Source of the DNA: Clostridia bacterium | GTDB taxonomy: Bacteria > Bacillota_A > Clostridia > Christensenellales > Aristaeellaceae | DNA length: 13,117 nt | Direction: 5' to 3' | NCBI GenBank assembly: GCA_017430945.1 | Contig: JAFRMB010000172.1 | Location: 1 to 13,117, forward strand | Shown here: piece after piece, positions 1-8,685 of the stretch | How positions within the stretch are numbered: position 1 is the stretch's first letter | How the letters are laid out: every line of letters starts with the position of its first letter | Notes under the pieces: model-generated | Told to the model about the DNA's origin: nothing | What the model saw: the letters and a program-made list of their open reading frames with translations, nothing else | The model's database searches: none | Program-made: the position numbers and the translations under genes

Positions 1-497
1 AGCACCTGCTCCGGATCCCCGCCGGCGGCGCACCGCGACAGGTCGCCCTTGCGCAGGCAGCGCTCGACCCGGCCCGCCACGTCGTCCGCCAGGCGCTTCA
101 TGTCCGCGTCCAGCGCCTGCCGCGGCGCCCGGTCCTCGATCGCCCGCCGCGCCGCGCGCGCCCGCTTCAGCGACACCCGGCACCGGTCGACCGACCGCAG
201 GAACGGCAGGTCGGCGGCGCCCTCGGCCATGATCATCGGCGCCAGGCGCTCGAACTCCGCCTGATGCGCCTCCTGCGCCAGCTCCCCGCGCTGCATGAAC
301 TGATACGTCCGGTCGGCGCGCCTGACGTGGTACAGCGTGTTGGCGAACGCCCGGCCGTTCAGATAGTCCTTCAGCGCTTCGGGCGCCATGCCGCGGGTGA
401 TGGGGCGGACTTTTTTCAGCGCCTGCCCGTACAGCACGGCTTCCCGTTCCGGCATCAGCGCCTGGATGTAGAGCCGGAGCGCCGCGTCCCTGTCCAT
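1..497 (-). CDS. Unrecognised protein, N-terminal 165 residues (cut by left edge)
   Basis: An open frame on the minus strand starts at an ATG at 497 and stays open to the left edge, so the C-terminus is missing. The start is supported by a GGGGAGGTG ribosome binding site just upstream and by a strong promoter at 531-559. The visible part is soluble and rich in Arg, Ala, Asp and Glu. It begins MDRDAALRLYIQALMPERE and continues with long, probably helical stretches; cysteines occur near residues 107, 147 and 156. No signal peptide, membrane segment or family motif was recognised. Expression signals and unbroken coding make it a likely real gene, but its function is unknown. It is transcribed alone, in the same direction as the metal operon to its right and separated from it by a terminator hairpin. 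Confidence 0.65.
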   Translation of the reverse strand, partial: MDRDAALRLYIQALMPEREAVLYGQALKKVRPITRGMAPEALKDYLNGRAFANTLYHVRRADRTYQFMQRGELAQEAHQAEFERLAPMIMAEGAADLPFLRSVDRCRVSLKRARAARRAIEDRAPRQALDADMKRLADDVAGRVERCLRKGDLSRCAAGGDPEQV

Positions 498-530
498 GTC
501 CGCACCTCCCCCCGCCGCGTCGTCCCGACC

Positions 531-559
531 ATTATAGCATATCCGCTCTGAAGTTTCCA
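531..559 (-). promoter_or_regulatory. Sigma-A promoter of the left-edge gene
   Basis: Reading the minus strand, TGGAAA (554-559) is followed after 17 bases by a perfect TATAAT (531-536), with an upstream TG giving an extended -10 (TGCTATAAT). The predicted start lies about 25 bases before the ribosome binding site of the left-edge gene. Confidence 0.7.
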
Positions 560-580
560 CTGCCGCCGCCATCACAAAAG

Positions 581-611
581 ACGATCCCGGCGGTCATGCC
601 GCCGGGATCGT
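581..611 (-). terminator. Hairpin terminator after the P-type ATPase gene
   Basis: A perfect 13-base-pair stem (581-593 with 599-611) and 5-base loop lies 27 bases past the ATPase stop codon. On the minus strand it is followed by CTTTTGTG, a short weak T-run. It separates the metal operon from the promoter of the left-edge gene. Confidence 0.65.
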
Positions 612-637
612 TCGAAGATCGGGAGGGTGCGCACCAT

Positions 638-2551
<1,914 letters not shown>

Positions 2552-2611
2552 AGCGGCACGCTCCACTTTCAAAGGTGATACCGGCCGCCCCGCGGCCGAC
2601 CGTCCGCGCGC

Positions 2612-2830
2612 TTATAAATAGATCTCGCAGTCGGCCTCGACCTTCTTGCAGTTCTGCAGCACCTTCTGCATCACGCTGTCGACGTCCGCGCCCTCCTCGA
2701 ACGCCACCTTCATCCTGAGCGTCATGAAGCTCACCGTGCAGTCCGCGACGCCCGGGGTCTTCTTCGCGGCCTCTTCCATCAGGTTCGCGCAGTTCGCGCA
2801 GTCCACTTCGATCTTGTAGGTCTTCTTCAT
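2612..2830 (-). CDS. Small stand-alone HMA-domain metal-binding protein
   Basis: A 72-residue soluble protein with one ferredoxin-like heavy-metal-associated domain. The metal loop is D10-C11-A-N-C14; an Asp directly before CxxC is the arrangement in the Zn/Cd/Pb-binding domain of ZntA, whereas copper chaperones usually have other residues there. Additional cysteines are at 31, 61 and 68. It lies 18 bases after cadC and 60 bases before the ATPase gene, all on one strand, so it is very likely cotranscribed. Since the ATPase lacks its own N-terminal HMA domain, this protein probably acts in trans as a metal carrier or regulatory domain; that role is inferred. ATG 2830 sits after GGGGAGG; a GTG one codon upstream is possible. 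Confidence 0.85.
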   Translation of the reverse strand: MKKTYKIEVDCANCANLMEEAAKKTPGVADCTVSFMTLRMKVAFEEGADVDSVMQKVLQNCKKVEADCEIYL

Positions 2831-2848
2831 CACAGTCGCCCTCCCCTT

Positions 2849-3211
2849 TCATTCGTTCACGTGATCCATGCCCTGGCCGATGATCGTCCGCACGTGGTCG
2901 TCCGCCAGAAAATAGTAGACCGTCTTGCCCTCGCGGCGGTTGCGCACCAGGCGCGCCTGCTTCAGCACGCGCAGCTGGTGGGAGATCGCCGACTGGGTCA
3001 TGCCCAGCAGCTCCGCGATGTCGCACACGCACATCTCCGATTCGAACAGCGCGTACAGGATGCGGATCCGCGTCGTGTCGCCGAACACCTTGAACAGCTC
3101 CGCCAGGTCGTACAGGCTCTCCTCGTCCGGGATCTCCGGCTTCACGTGGGACAGGATCTCCGGATGCACGCAGACCTCGTCGCAGCGCTCGGCGTATTCA
3201 TGCGTATGCAT
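2849..3211 (-). CDS. cadC: CadC/SmtB-type metal-sensing repressor (ArsR family)
   Basis: A 120-residue winged-helix repressor that should release the operon when it binds Zn, Cd or Pb. Both classic metal sites are visible: the alpha3N thiol site (Cys10 and Cys14 in the N-terminal arm, Cys61 and Cys63 in the MCVCDIAELL motif) and the alpha5 site (Asp104, His106, His117, Glu120, with the same spacing as in SmtB). The recognition helix reads TQSAISHQLRVLKQARLV. The start is ATG 3211, preceded by GGAGG at a good distance; the longer frame further upstream would run through the promoter itself and is rejected. It heads an operon with the HMA protein and ATPase. Autoregulation is inferred from the operator at 3229-3248. 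Confidence 0.92.
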   Translation of the reverse strand: MHTHEYAERCDEVCVHPEILSHVKPEIPDEESLYDLAELFKVFGDTTRIRILYALFESEMCVCDIAELLGMTQSAISHQLRVLKQARLVRNRREGKTVYYFLADDHVRTIIGQGMDHVNE

Positions 3212-3228
3212 GCCGCACACCTCCAAAC

Positions 3229-3248
3229 ACTTGAACATCTGTTCATAT
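3229..3248. promoter_or_regulatory. ArsR/SmtB-type operator of the cad operon
   Basis: An inverted repeat with a perfect TGAACA-TC-TGTTCA core (3232-3245) and flanks that extend it imperfectly to ACTTGAACA / TGTTCATAT. This 2-base-spaced form is the classic binding site of SmtB/CzrA/CadC proteins. It covers the predicted cadC transcription start, fitting repression by the metal-free protein. Confidence 0.8.
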
Positions 3249-3251
3249 GTT

Positions 3252-3280
3252 ATTATATACCTCCTCCCGTCCCCTGTCAA
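3252..3280 (-). promoter_or_regulatory. Sigma-A promoter of the cad operon
   Basis: On the minus strand a perfect TTGACA (3275-3280) is followed after exactly 17 bases by a perfect TATAAT (3252-3257). The start should fall near 3245, inside the operator, about 35 bases before the cadC ATG. Confidence 0.88.
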
Positions 3281-3397
3281 CCACCCCGCGGCAGATTTAA
3301 CATGCCGCGCCCCGGGACGGCTTTGGGCGCTTATATGTCCGATGGACAGCGATGGCGATCCGCCGCGAGATGCGGTGGATCGCCACCTGTCTTTTTT
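3266..3397 (+). ncRNA. Candidate structured RNA of about 130 nt divergent from cadC
   Basis: A possible plus-strand transcript with no gene in it. TTGAAC (3231-3236) and TATATA (3254-3259), 17 bases apart, could form a promoter on the opposite strand of the cad promoter, using the same AT-rich core and covering the same operator. The predicted RNA starts with a closed structure: CCGTCCC (3267-3273) pairs with GGGACGG (3314-3320) around an inner hairpin CGCGGCA/TGCCGCG (3287-3293, 3303-3309). A small TGTCC/GGACA hairpin (3336-3348) follows, then the terminator hairpin with six Ts at 3392-3397. No convincing start codon with a ribosome binding site was found inside. The pieces are seen; that they form one metal-controlled RNA is inference. 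Confidence 0.33.
3345..3397 (+). terminator. Rho-independent terminator on the plus strand
   Basis: GACAG...TGGCGATCC.CCGC pairs with its complement between 3345 and 3391 (a long stem with few mismatches and a short loop), directly followed by six Ts (3392-3397). The T-run is on the plus strand only, so it does not fit the minus-strand fsa gene on its right and has no plus-strand gene on its left. Confidence 0.7.
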
Positions 3398-3427
3398 CGC
3401 CGTCCTGTGCCGTCGCGGCCTGTCCCG

Positions 3428-4111
3428 TCACGGGATCAGGTCCGCCATGCCCGCATGCCCGCCGGCAAGTCTTTCAAAGTCCGAAACGAAGGCGCTCACC
3501 GCGGCGTCGATCGCCGGATTCCTGACGAGGCCGTCGATCACGTCCGGCGCGCACGTGGCGGCGCCGATGCCATAGGCGCAGAGCGCCAGCACCTGCTGGC
3601 TGTTCCTGAAGGAGGCGGCGAGCACCCGGGAATCCATGTGGTGGAGCGTCAGTATGTCGTGGATCTGCTCGGTCACGGCGATGCCGTCGTATCCCATGTT
3701 GTCGATGCGGTTCACATAGGGCGCGACGTACTCCGCCCCGGCCTTTGCCGCGAGATAGGCCTGCATCGGCGTATAGACGACCGTGCCGCAGGTGCGGATC
3801 CCTTCGCGCTTCAATCGGCGGATGGCCTTGAACCCCTCGGGGATGGCGGGCACTTTGACGACCGTGTCCCCGCCCAGCAGGCGAACGATGGCCCGGGCGT
3901 CCCGCATCATGCCCTCCGCATCGGGCGGGATCGCCTGCACGAACAGCAGGCGGTCTTCGCCGATGAGCGCCCGGATCGCCCTCAGCGTCTCGACGGGGTC
4001 GCCGCCGGATCTGGCGAGGATCGTGGGATTGGTGGTCACGCCGTCGACGGGATACAGATCGAACAGCCGCCGGATCGCGTTCACGTTCGCATCGTCGATC
4101 AACAGTTTCAT
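3428..4111 (-). CDS. fsa: Fructose-6-phosphate aldolase (transaldolase-like, FSA family)
   Basis: A 227-residue TIM-barrel class I aldolase that cleaves or forms fructose 6-phosphate from dihydroxyacetone and glyceraldehyde 3-phosphate in the cytoplasm. The E. coli FSA active-site residues are recognisable: the Schiff-base Lys86 in VVKVPA, Gln59 in FVQA, Thr110, Tyr132 and Arg135 in APYVNRID, and Ser167 in LAASF. The substrate-loop motif GVTTNPT is at 24-30. The AEYVAPYVNRID segment and the length match true FSA rather than long transaldolases, though related TalC enzymes cannot be fully excluded. The start ATG is preceded by GAGGAGG. The gene lies 84 bases after the oligoendopeptidase on the same strand with no visible promoter of its own, so it may be cotranscribed with it. 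No T-rich terminator follows its stop. Confidence 0.9.
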   Translation of the reverse strand: MKLLIDDANVNAIRRLFDLYPVDGVTTNPTILARSGGDPVETLRAIRALIGEDRLLFVQAIPPDAEGMMRDARAIVRLLGGDTVVKVPAIPEGFKAIRRLKREGIRTCGTVVYTPMQAYLAAKAGAEYVAPYVNRIDNMGYDGIAVTEQIHDILTLHHMDSRVLAASFRNSQQVLALCAYGIGAATCAPDVIDGLVRNPAIDAAVSAFVSDFERLAGGHAGMADLIP

Positions 4112-4139
4112 GGCCGATCCTCCTCAAAGGCTGTGTTCT

Positions 4140-4165
4140 GCGCGGGCAACGGCATCGGCCCGCGC
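4140..4165. other. GC-rich hairpin between pepF and fsa
   Basis: GCGCGGGC (4140-4147) and GCCCGCGC (4158-4165) form a perfect 8-base-pair stem with a 10-base loop. It lacks a T-run in the minus direction, so it is not a standard terminator; it may reduce read-through or stabilise the upstream message. Confidence 0.4.
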
Positions 4166-4195
4166 TTTCCGGGACGGGGCGTCGAAGCGCGCCGT

Positions 4196-6100
4196 TCAGG
4201 CGGCTTTCCCGGCGGTCTCCCGCGCGGCGAGCGCCGCGTCCACCAGGCGCTCGTATTCGTCCACCAGGCCGCGGTAGTAGGCCATCGCCGCGTCGTAGGT
4301 GTCCTTCGACAGCGGGTCGACGCCGGCAGCGGCCAGCAGGACCTGCGGCGAATCAGAGCGGCCCAGCTTCAGGAACGCCAGATAGTCGTCCACGGCGCCC
4401 TCCCGGCCGGTGAGGATCCCCTCGGCGATGGAGGCGGCGTAGGTGACGGATGTGGCGTACTGGTACACGTAGTACGAATTATAGAAGTGCGGGATGCTCG
4501 CCCAGGCGTAGCGCGCATCGGGATAGGTGGTGACGGTGTCGCCGCGATACATCTCCAGCAGCTCGAGACACTTGTCGCCCATCACCTCGGGATCAAGCGC
4601 GCCGCCGGATTCCACGGTCCGGTACATGAAGTCCTCGAACTCGGCATACCACAGCTGGGTGAAGAACGTGCCGCTGAACATGGACAGCAGGTTCTCGAGA
4701 TAGTACAGCTTTTCATTTTCGTCCGCGGCGTGCTCCATCTTGTAGTTGTAGTACAGAAGCTCGTTGGTCGTGGAGGCGACCTCCTGCGTGAAGATGGTGG
4801 GGGCCCTGTACTGCGCGGGCTGGTTCAGGTTGGCGAAATGGCTGTACACCGCGTGGCCGCCCTCGTGGGCGATGGTGCTGATGTCGTCGGAATAGCCGTT
4901 GTAGTTGAACAGCAGCCAGGGCAGGTACGCGGCACAGGGCTGCGTCTCAAAGGCGCCCGTGTCCTTGTTCTCGGCGGGATACACGTCCACCTGGCCGCTG
5001 GTCAGGATGGTCGTGAAGGCGTCGATGTATTCGCCACCCAGCACGCTCAGCGCGTCGCGCACCTCGGCCACGGCGTCCTCGTATGCCGTCTTGCCGGGAT
5101 CGAAGTCGGAGACGCAGGCGACCAGGTCGTAGGGGTGCTGCACCTCCAGGCCCAGGCCGCGGGCGTGCGTCGTAAGATAGCGCCGATAATCCGACGCGCC
5201 CTCGTGCGCGGCTTCGATGACCATGTCGTACACGGCGGGGTCGACGTCATAGGTATCCAGCGCTTGCGCGCGCGTGGTCTCGTACCTGTTCAGCTGCGCG
5301 GTGGCAAAGGCCTGCATGATGTGCTCCTCCTGCAGCTTTGCGAGCGTGTACCTGTAAGGTGCCACGCGCGCCAGCTGGAGCTGGTTCACCTCGGCCTTCA
5401 GCGCATCGTCATATTCCCGGGAATAGAGGATGTCATTGACCGCCTCGTCCGTCAGTTCGACCTCGCTGCCGTCGGGCATGGCGATCACGGGATAGGGGAT
5501 CTCCGCGTAGATCAGGTCGCAGTACACATCGTACGCGTAGCCGAGCCCCGCGGACTGGATGGCCAGCGCCTGCTGCGCCTCCTCCCCCAGAGGTTCCTTT
5601 TTGGGGTCGGTGTAGTCGCGCAAGCTGTATTCCATGCCCTTGAACAGCGGGTCGGAGAAGATCGCCTGCCGCTCTTCCAGCGACAGCGCGTAGATCTCCG
5701 GCACCGCGAAGGCGCTCACCCGGGATTCCTTCACGTTCATGGCCTTCATCAGGGCGTCCAGCTCGGTGAACACCGGGTCGGTGGTGTTCAGGCTCTTGCC
5801 CAGGGCGACGTACATGCCCAGCTTCTCCTGTATCGCGGTCAGCTCGGTAAAAAAGGCGAACTGCATGTAATCGTAGATGCCCTGCGCCGTGTTCAGCGTC
5901 CCGCGAAAGTCGCCGTACCGGTCCAGCATCTCCATCACGGTCTCGTGATCCGCCTTCCATTCGTCCACGCTGCCGTAGATGGTGGTCAGATCCCACTTCA
6001 CGGGCAGGCTTTCCGCCGTCCCCGCAGACTCCGCCGGGGCGGATACCGCCAGGGCCATCAGCATCGCGCACGCCAGCAGCGCCGCCAGCCATCTCTTCAT
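4196..6100 (-). CDS. pepF: Exported M3-family oligoendopeptidase (PepF-like)
   Basis: A 634-residue zinc metallopeptidase of family M3, which cuts short peptides. The zinc motif HEGGHA begins at His412 (His412, Glu413, His416), with helical regions on both sides as in oligoendopeptidase F. Unlike most PepF proteins, which are cytoplasmic, this one starts with a typical signal peptide (MKRWLAALLACAMLMALAVS, cleavage likely near APA|ESA at about residue 24), so it should be secreted or act at the cell surface. ATG 6100 is preceded by AAGGAGAGG; a longer frame would begin inside the promoter region and destroy the signal peptide. Its own promoter is at 6180-6208. It is divergent from an HtrA-like protease, suggesting extracytoplasmic peptide and protein turnover. 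fsa follows closely on the same strand. Confidence 0.92.
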   Translation of the reverse strand: MKRWLAALLACAMLMALAVSAPAESAGTAESLPVKWDLTTIYGSVDEWKADHETVMEMLDRYGDFRGTLNTAQGIYDYMQFAFFTELTAIQEKLGMYVALGKSLNTTDPVFTELDALMKAMNVKESRVSAFAVPEIYALSLEERQAIFSDPLFKGMEYSLRDYTDPKKEPLGEEAQQALAIQSAGLGYAYDVYCDLIYAEIPYPVIAMPDGSEVELTDEAVNDILYSREYDDALKAEVNQLQLARVAPYRYTLAKLQEEHIMQAFATAQLNRYETTRAQALDTYDVDPAVYDMVIEAAHEGASDYRRYLTTHARGLGLEVQHPYDLVACVSDFDPGKTAYEDAVAEVRDALSVLGGEYIDAFTTILTSGQVDVYPAENKDTGAFETQPCAAYLPWLLFNYNGYSDDISTIAHEGGHAVYSHFANLNQPAQYRAPTIFTQEVASTTNELLYYNYKMEHAADENEKLYYLENLLSMFSGTFFTQLWYAEFEDFMYRTVESGGALDPEVMGDKCLELLEMYRGDTVTTYPDARYAWASIPHFYNSYYVYQYATSVTYAASIAEGILTGREGAVDDYLAFLKLGRSDSPQVLLAAAGVDPLSKDTYDAAMAYYRGLVDEYERLVDAALAARETAGKAA

Positions 6101-6179
6101 GGTCTTCCTCTCCTTCTTGAGTACAATACTGTGGTCGTCCCGGGCGCCCGCGGCAAGCCGCAACGCAGCCGCCCTGAAC

Positions 6180-6208
6180 ATGATACCCCGGATCCCTTGC
6201 TTTTGCAA
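6180..6208 (-). promoter_or_regulatory. Sigma-A promoter of the oligoendopeptidase gene
   Basis: On the minus strand TTGCAA (6203-6208) is followed after 17 bases by TATCAT (6180-6185). The start would lie about 70 bases before the gene's ATG. The hexamers match the consensus at 4/6 and 5/6. Confidence 0.55.
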
Positions 6209-6437
6209 TATTCTGCGCGCCTTTTTTACAGTCATGGCAGACAGAGGGAGCTACCGACCCCCGGACCCGCAGGGGCGCCATCACCCCGGCGTCCGAACGG
6301 AACGGGAGCGCGGGCCCCGTGTCCCCCGCGGCGGATCGCGGATCGATGCGCAACGGTCCCTTCATCCGGCGCCGTTTCGATGCGATCCCCGGCGATCACG
6401 TTTTCAGATTGTTCATAAATCATCGAAGGTTTGTTTA
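6209..6437. other. Intergenic stretch between divergent protease genes
   Basis: The gene-free gap between pepF and htrA is about 440 bases (6101-6542). Apart from the two promoters listed separately, this part is GC-rich with no supported ORF, RNA gene or strong repeat. It becomes AT-rich only near 6405-6440, leading into the htrA promoter. Confidence 0.5.
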
Positions 6438-6466
6438 TTGACTTTGATCTATCCTGACTATATAAT
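6438..6466 (+). promoter_or_regulatory. Sigma-A promoter of the HtrA-like gene
   Basis: TTGACT (6438-6443), 17 bases, then a perfect TATAAT (6461-6466), set in AT-rich DNA. The predicted leader is about 70 nt and ends in the AAAGGAG site at 6527-6533, nine bases before the ATG. Confidence 0.82.
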
Positions 6467-6542
6467 TGTGGCTGCAGACGGGGATCAGGTTCCCCGGACA
6501 GGCATTATCGATCCACACAGGCTTTGAAAGGAGCTGTCAACG

Positions 6543-7871
6543 ATGAAATGCATTCATAATAACGGACGGCATGCCCGCAAAAACAATTCCGGCGCATTGC
6601 TTTTCATGTCTCTCGTGCTGGTCTGCGCGCTGGCCGTCGGCGGCCTGTTCGCGATGAACGGCATGCCGAAGCTGGCCGCGGCCAACGCCGAGCCTGACGG
6701 CGGCGTATCCCCCGCTTCCGGCATGATCGACACCAGCCCGGCGATCTACGTCGCCGAGAAAAACGCCAACTCCGTGGTGGGCATCATCACCAACACCCAG
6801 GGCTGGGACCGCAACAACGGCGTCCAGGACAAGATGCTCGCACAGGGCAGCGGCGTGGTCATCGCCGAGGGCGGCTACGTGCTGACCAACTACCACGTCA
6901 TCGAGGACGGCAACGCCTACCAGGTGCTGATGCCCTCCGGCGAAAAGGTCACCGCCACGCTGGCCGGTTCGGATTCCTCGCTGGATCTGGCCGTGCTGAA
7001 GGTCAATGAAGAAGCCGACCAGCTGGTGCCCGTGGCCATCGGCTCCAGCGAATCCATGAAGGTGGGTTCCACCGTCATCGCCATCGGCAACCCCGGCGGC
7101 GAGGTCCTGGCCAACACCGTGACGCAGGGCATCATCTCCGCACTGCAGCGCTCCAGCGTATCCGGCAACAACACTACCCGCAACGTGGACTACATCCAGC
7201 ACGACGCCGCCATCAGCAGCGGCAACTCGGGCGGCGGCCTGTTCGACTACCAGGGCAATCTGATCGGCATCAACACCCTGAAGATGGCCAGCAACGCCTA
7301 CTCCTCCGCCAGCTACGAGGGCCTGGGCTTCGCCATCCCCGTGGAGACCGCCTACCCCATCGCCCAGCAGCTGATCCAGAACGGCAAGGTGCTGCGCCCG
7401 CAGATGGGCGTCACCGTGGGCACCTACGAGGGCCCGGACGACCCGATGAACGACTACGCCCCCGCCAGCGCGTGCGTGTACGCCGTGAACCCGAACGGCC
7501 CCGCCGAGAAGGCCGGCATCAAGCAGTATGACTTCATCACCGCCATCAACGGCGAGCGCGTGAAGAGCCTGCGCGAGCTGACCACGCTGCTCGACAAGTT
7601 CCAGCCCGGCGACACCGTGACCGTCACCGTGGTGCGCTACAACAACGCGGGCATGGTCAACAACAACTACAACAACTATAACGACTACTACAACTGGCCC
7701 TTCGGCGGCTTTGGCGGCTTTGGCGGCTTCGGCGGCTTCGGCGGCTTCGGTGGCTACAGCGGCGGCAACAGCGACGGCAACAGCTCCGGCAGCAACCGCG
7801 GCACGCTGACCATCGGCGGCGGCTACACCACGCTGGACCTGCAGGTCACCCTGGAAGTGCTCGACAACTGA
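6543..7871 (+). CDS. htrA: Membrane-anchored HtrA/DegP-like serine protease with PDZ domain and Phe-Gly-Gly insert
   Basis: A 442-residue protease that should act outside the membrane on misfolded or surface proteins. Domains in order: a short basic N-terminus; one membrane anchor at about 18-38; a trypsin-like domain with His118 (TNYHVI), Asp148 (SSLDLAVLK) and Ser229 (SSGNSGGG); and a single PDZ domain at about 285-442 (GPAEKAGIKQYDFITAINGE). The end of the PDZ is interrupted between VTVTVVRY and LDLQVTLEVLDN by about 60 residues: an Asn/Tyr-rich part (372-384), then repeated Phe-Gly-Gly (387-404), then a Ser/Gly/Asn stretch. HtrA proteins usually have a tight turn at this place. It is a single-gene unit with a strong promoter, good ribosome binding site and perfect terminator. 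Confidence 0.93.
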   Translation: MKCIHNNGRHARKNNSGALLFMSLVLVCALAVGGLFAMNGMPKLAAANAEPDGGVSPASGMIDTSPAIYVAEKNANSVVGIITNTQGWDRNNGVQDKMLAQGSGVVIAEGGYVLTNYHVIEDGNAYQVLMPSGEKVTATLAGSDSSLDLAVLKVNEEADQLVPVAIGSSESMKVGSTVIAIGNPGGEVLANTVTQGIISALQRSSVSGNNTTRNVDYIQHDAAISSGNSGGGLFDYQGNLIGINTLKMASNAYSSASYEGLGFAIPVETAYPIAQQLIQNGKVLRPQMGVTVGTYEGPDDPMNDYAPASACVYAVNPNGPAEKAGIKQYDFITAINGERVKSLRELTTLLDKFQPGDTVTVTVVRYNNAGMVNNNYNNYNDYYNWPFGGFGGFGGFGGFGGFGGYSGGNSDGNSSGSNRGTLTIGGGYTTLDLQVTLEVLDN

Positions 7872-7890
7872 TGACCCCTATCCCCCCCTT

Positions 7891-7920
7891 CGCCGGTGCG
7901 GAAACGCACCGGCGCTTTTT
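7891..7920 (+). terminator. Terminator of the HtrA-like gene
   Basis: CGCCGGTGCG and CGCACCGGCG form a perfect 10-base-pair stem closed by a GAAA tetraloop, followed by CTTTTT. It starts 20 bases after the stop codon. Confidence 0.93.
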
Positions 7921-8055
7921 ATTGAAGGGGTGCGCTTGGCCGATACGGGAACGGACAGGGGCGGTCTCAAACCGCCCGGCGGTGGATCCGTCATCCGTGC
8001 TCCGCGTCCCCGGTCCGTTCAGGTGCCGGGACATGGCGTCCCAACGGCGAGGAAG

Positions 8056-8081
8056 GATGGCGACCGATGGTCGCCGGTACG
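8056..8081 (+). repeat. Family B palindrome, copy 1
   Basis: ATGGCGACC-G-ATGGTCGCC followed by GGTACG; the arms GGCGACC and GGTCGCC pair perfectly. Confidence 0.7.
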
Positions 8082-8105
8082 TGACGGAATATGCGATCAC
8101 CTGTC

Positions 8106-8130
8106 GTAGGGGCGCCATTCATGGCGCCCG
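8106..8130 (+). repeat. Family A palindrome, copy 1
   Basis: GTAGGGGCGCC-ATTCAT-GGCGCCCG. The G:C-compensated arms differ from copies 2 and 5 (ACGCC/GGCGT) on both sides, keeping the pairing. Confidence 0.75.
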
Positions 8131-8196
8131 CATCCCCGGTCTGTTCGGTTGACAAGATATGGCGTTCATATGGGGCGAAGCACGCGATCACCTGCC

Positions 8197-8221
8197 GTAG
8201 GGACGCCATAATTGGCGTCCG
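8197..8221 (+). repeat. Family A palindrome, copy 2
   Basis: GTAGGGACGCC-ATAATT-GGCGTCCG. As in copies 1 and 5, it is preceded by an ACCTG(C/T)C word. Confidence 0.75.
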
Positions 8222-8255
8222 TGTCACTACGGAACACAGCATGCATACACCCATC

Positions 8256-8280
8256 GTAGGGACGTCATGATCGGTGCCCA
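8256..8280 (+). repeat. Family A palindrome, copy 3 (decayed)
   Basis: GTAGGGACGTCATGATCGGTGCCC keeps the GTAGGGAC head, but the arms pair imperfectly. Confidence 0.55.
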
Positions 8281-8293
8281 CGCAACTCCCCCA

Positions 8294-8325
8294 GGCCCTG
8301 CGGGCCAGCCCCCTCAATGAGGGGG
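8294..8325. repeat. Double hairpin GGCCC/GGGCC and CCCCCTCA/TGAGGGGG
   Basis: Two adjacent perfect hairpins, GGCCC-TGC-GGGCC (8294-8306) and CCCCCTCA-A-TGAGGGGG (8309-8325). The arrangement resembles a repeat recalled from other gut clostridial genomes. There is no T-run, so it is not a standard terminator. Confidence 0.6.
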
Positions 8326-8388
8326 CCAAGAGGATCGCCTCGAACACGTGATCCTGGCTCGATCTAAAGGAAGCTACAGATGCTGAGT

Positions 8389-8459
8389 CGTGGCGACCGA
8401 TTGCCGGTACGGTGGATAAAACGTCATTCGTACCGGCGAGCAGTGCTCGCCACGGATCC
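8389..8459 (+). repeat. Composite B+C repeat unit, copy 1
   Basis: A family B element (TGGCGACCGATTGCCGGTACGG, slightly decayed, 8389-8412) is followed after about 17 bases by a family C element (GGCGAGCAGTGCTCGCC with a GGATCC tail, 8430-8459). Confidence 0.7.
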
Positions 8460-8475
8460 TCGGAGACGGCGTGGA

Positions 8476-8548
8476 GATGGCGACCAATGGTCGCCGGTAC
8501 GGGGAAAACACGTCCGTCGTAGCGGCGAGCAGAGCTCGCCATGGATCC
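8476..8548 (+). repeat. Composite B+C repeat unit, copy 2
   Basis: The same order and spacing as copy 1: family B (8476-8502, GGCGACC/GGTCGCC) then family C (8519-8548, GGCGAGCAGAGCTCGCC with a GGATCC tail). The conserved pairing and spacing suggest that B and C form one two-armed element. Confidence 0.72.
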
Positions 8549-8611
8549 ATGGCGTCTATGCAACGGCGCGAAATCGTCACCAGGTCGCCCATGGGCGATG
8601 ATGCGTAAATG

Positions 8612-8636
8612 CGGACACCAATTATGGTGTCCCTAC
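8612..8636 (-). repeat. Family A palindrome, copy 4 (inverted)
   Basis: CGGACACC-AATTAT-GGTGTCCCTAC is family A in reverse orientation, with both arms changed together from GACGCC to GACACC, so pairing is kept. Confidence 0.72.
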
Positions 8637-8660
8637 GGTGGAGTATCACACCGACCTGCC

Positions 8661-8685
8661 GTAGGGACGCCATTCATGGCGTCCG
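8661..8685 (+). repeat. Family A palindrome, copy 5
   Basis: GTAGGGACGCC-ATTCAT-GGCGTCCG, the clearest copy; a half copy (ATGGCGTCCCTGCGG) follows at 8715-8729. Confidence 0.78.

Noticed and set aside
3212..3280. N-terminal extension of CadC
   Set aside because: The extension would be encoded by the -35, -10 and operator sequences, whereas ATG 3211 has a proper ribosome binding site and gives the usual family length.
2861..6418. 1185-codon open frame on the plus strand across cadC, fsa and pepF
   Set aside because: It runs antisense through three recognised genes and through the cad promoter and a terminator; the composition is that of a GC-rich shadow frame.
7871..8152. Several short open frames in the repeat island
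   Set aside because: They overlap the terminator or palindromes, have no ribosome binding site, and their translations reflect the repeat units.
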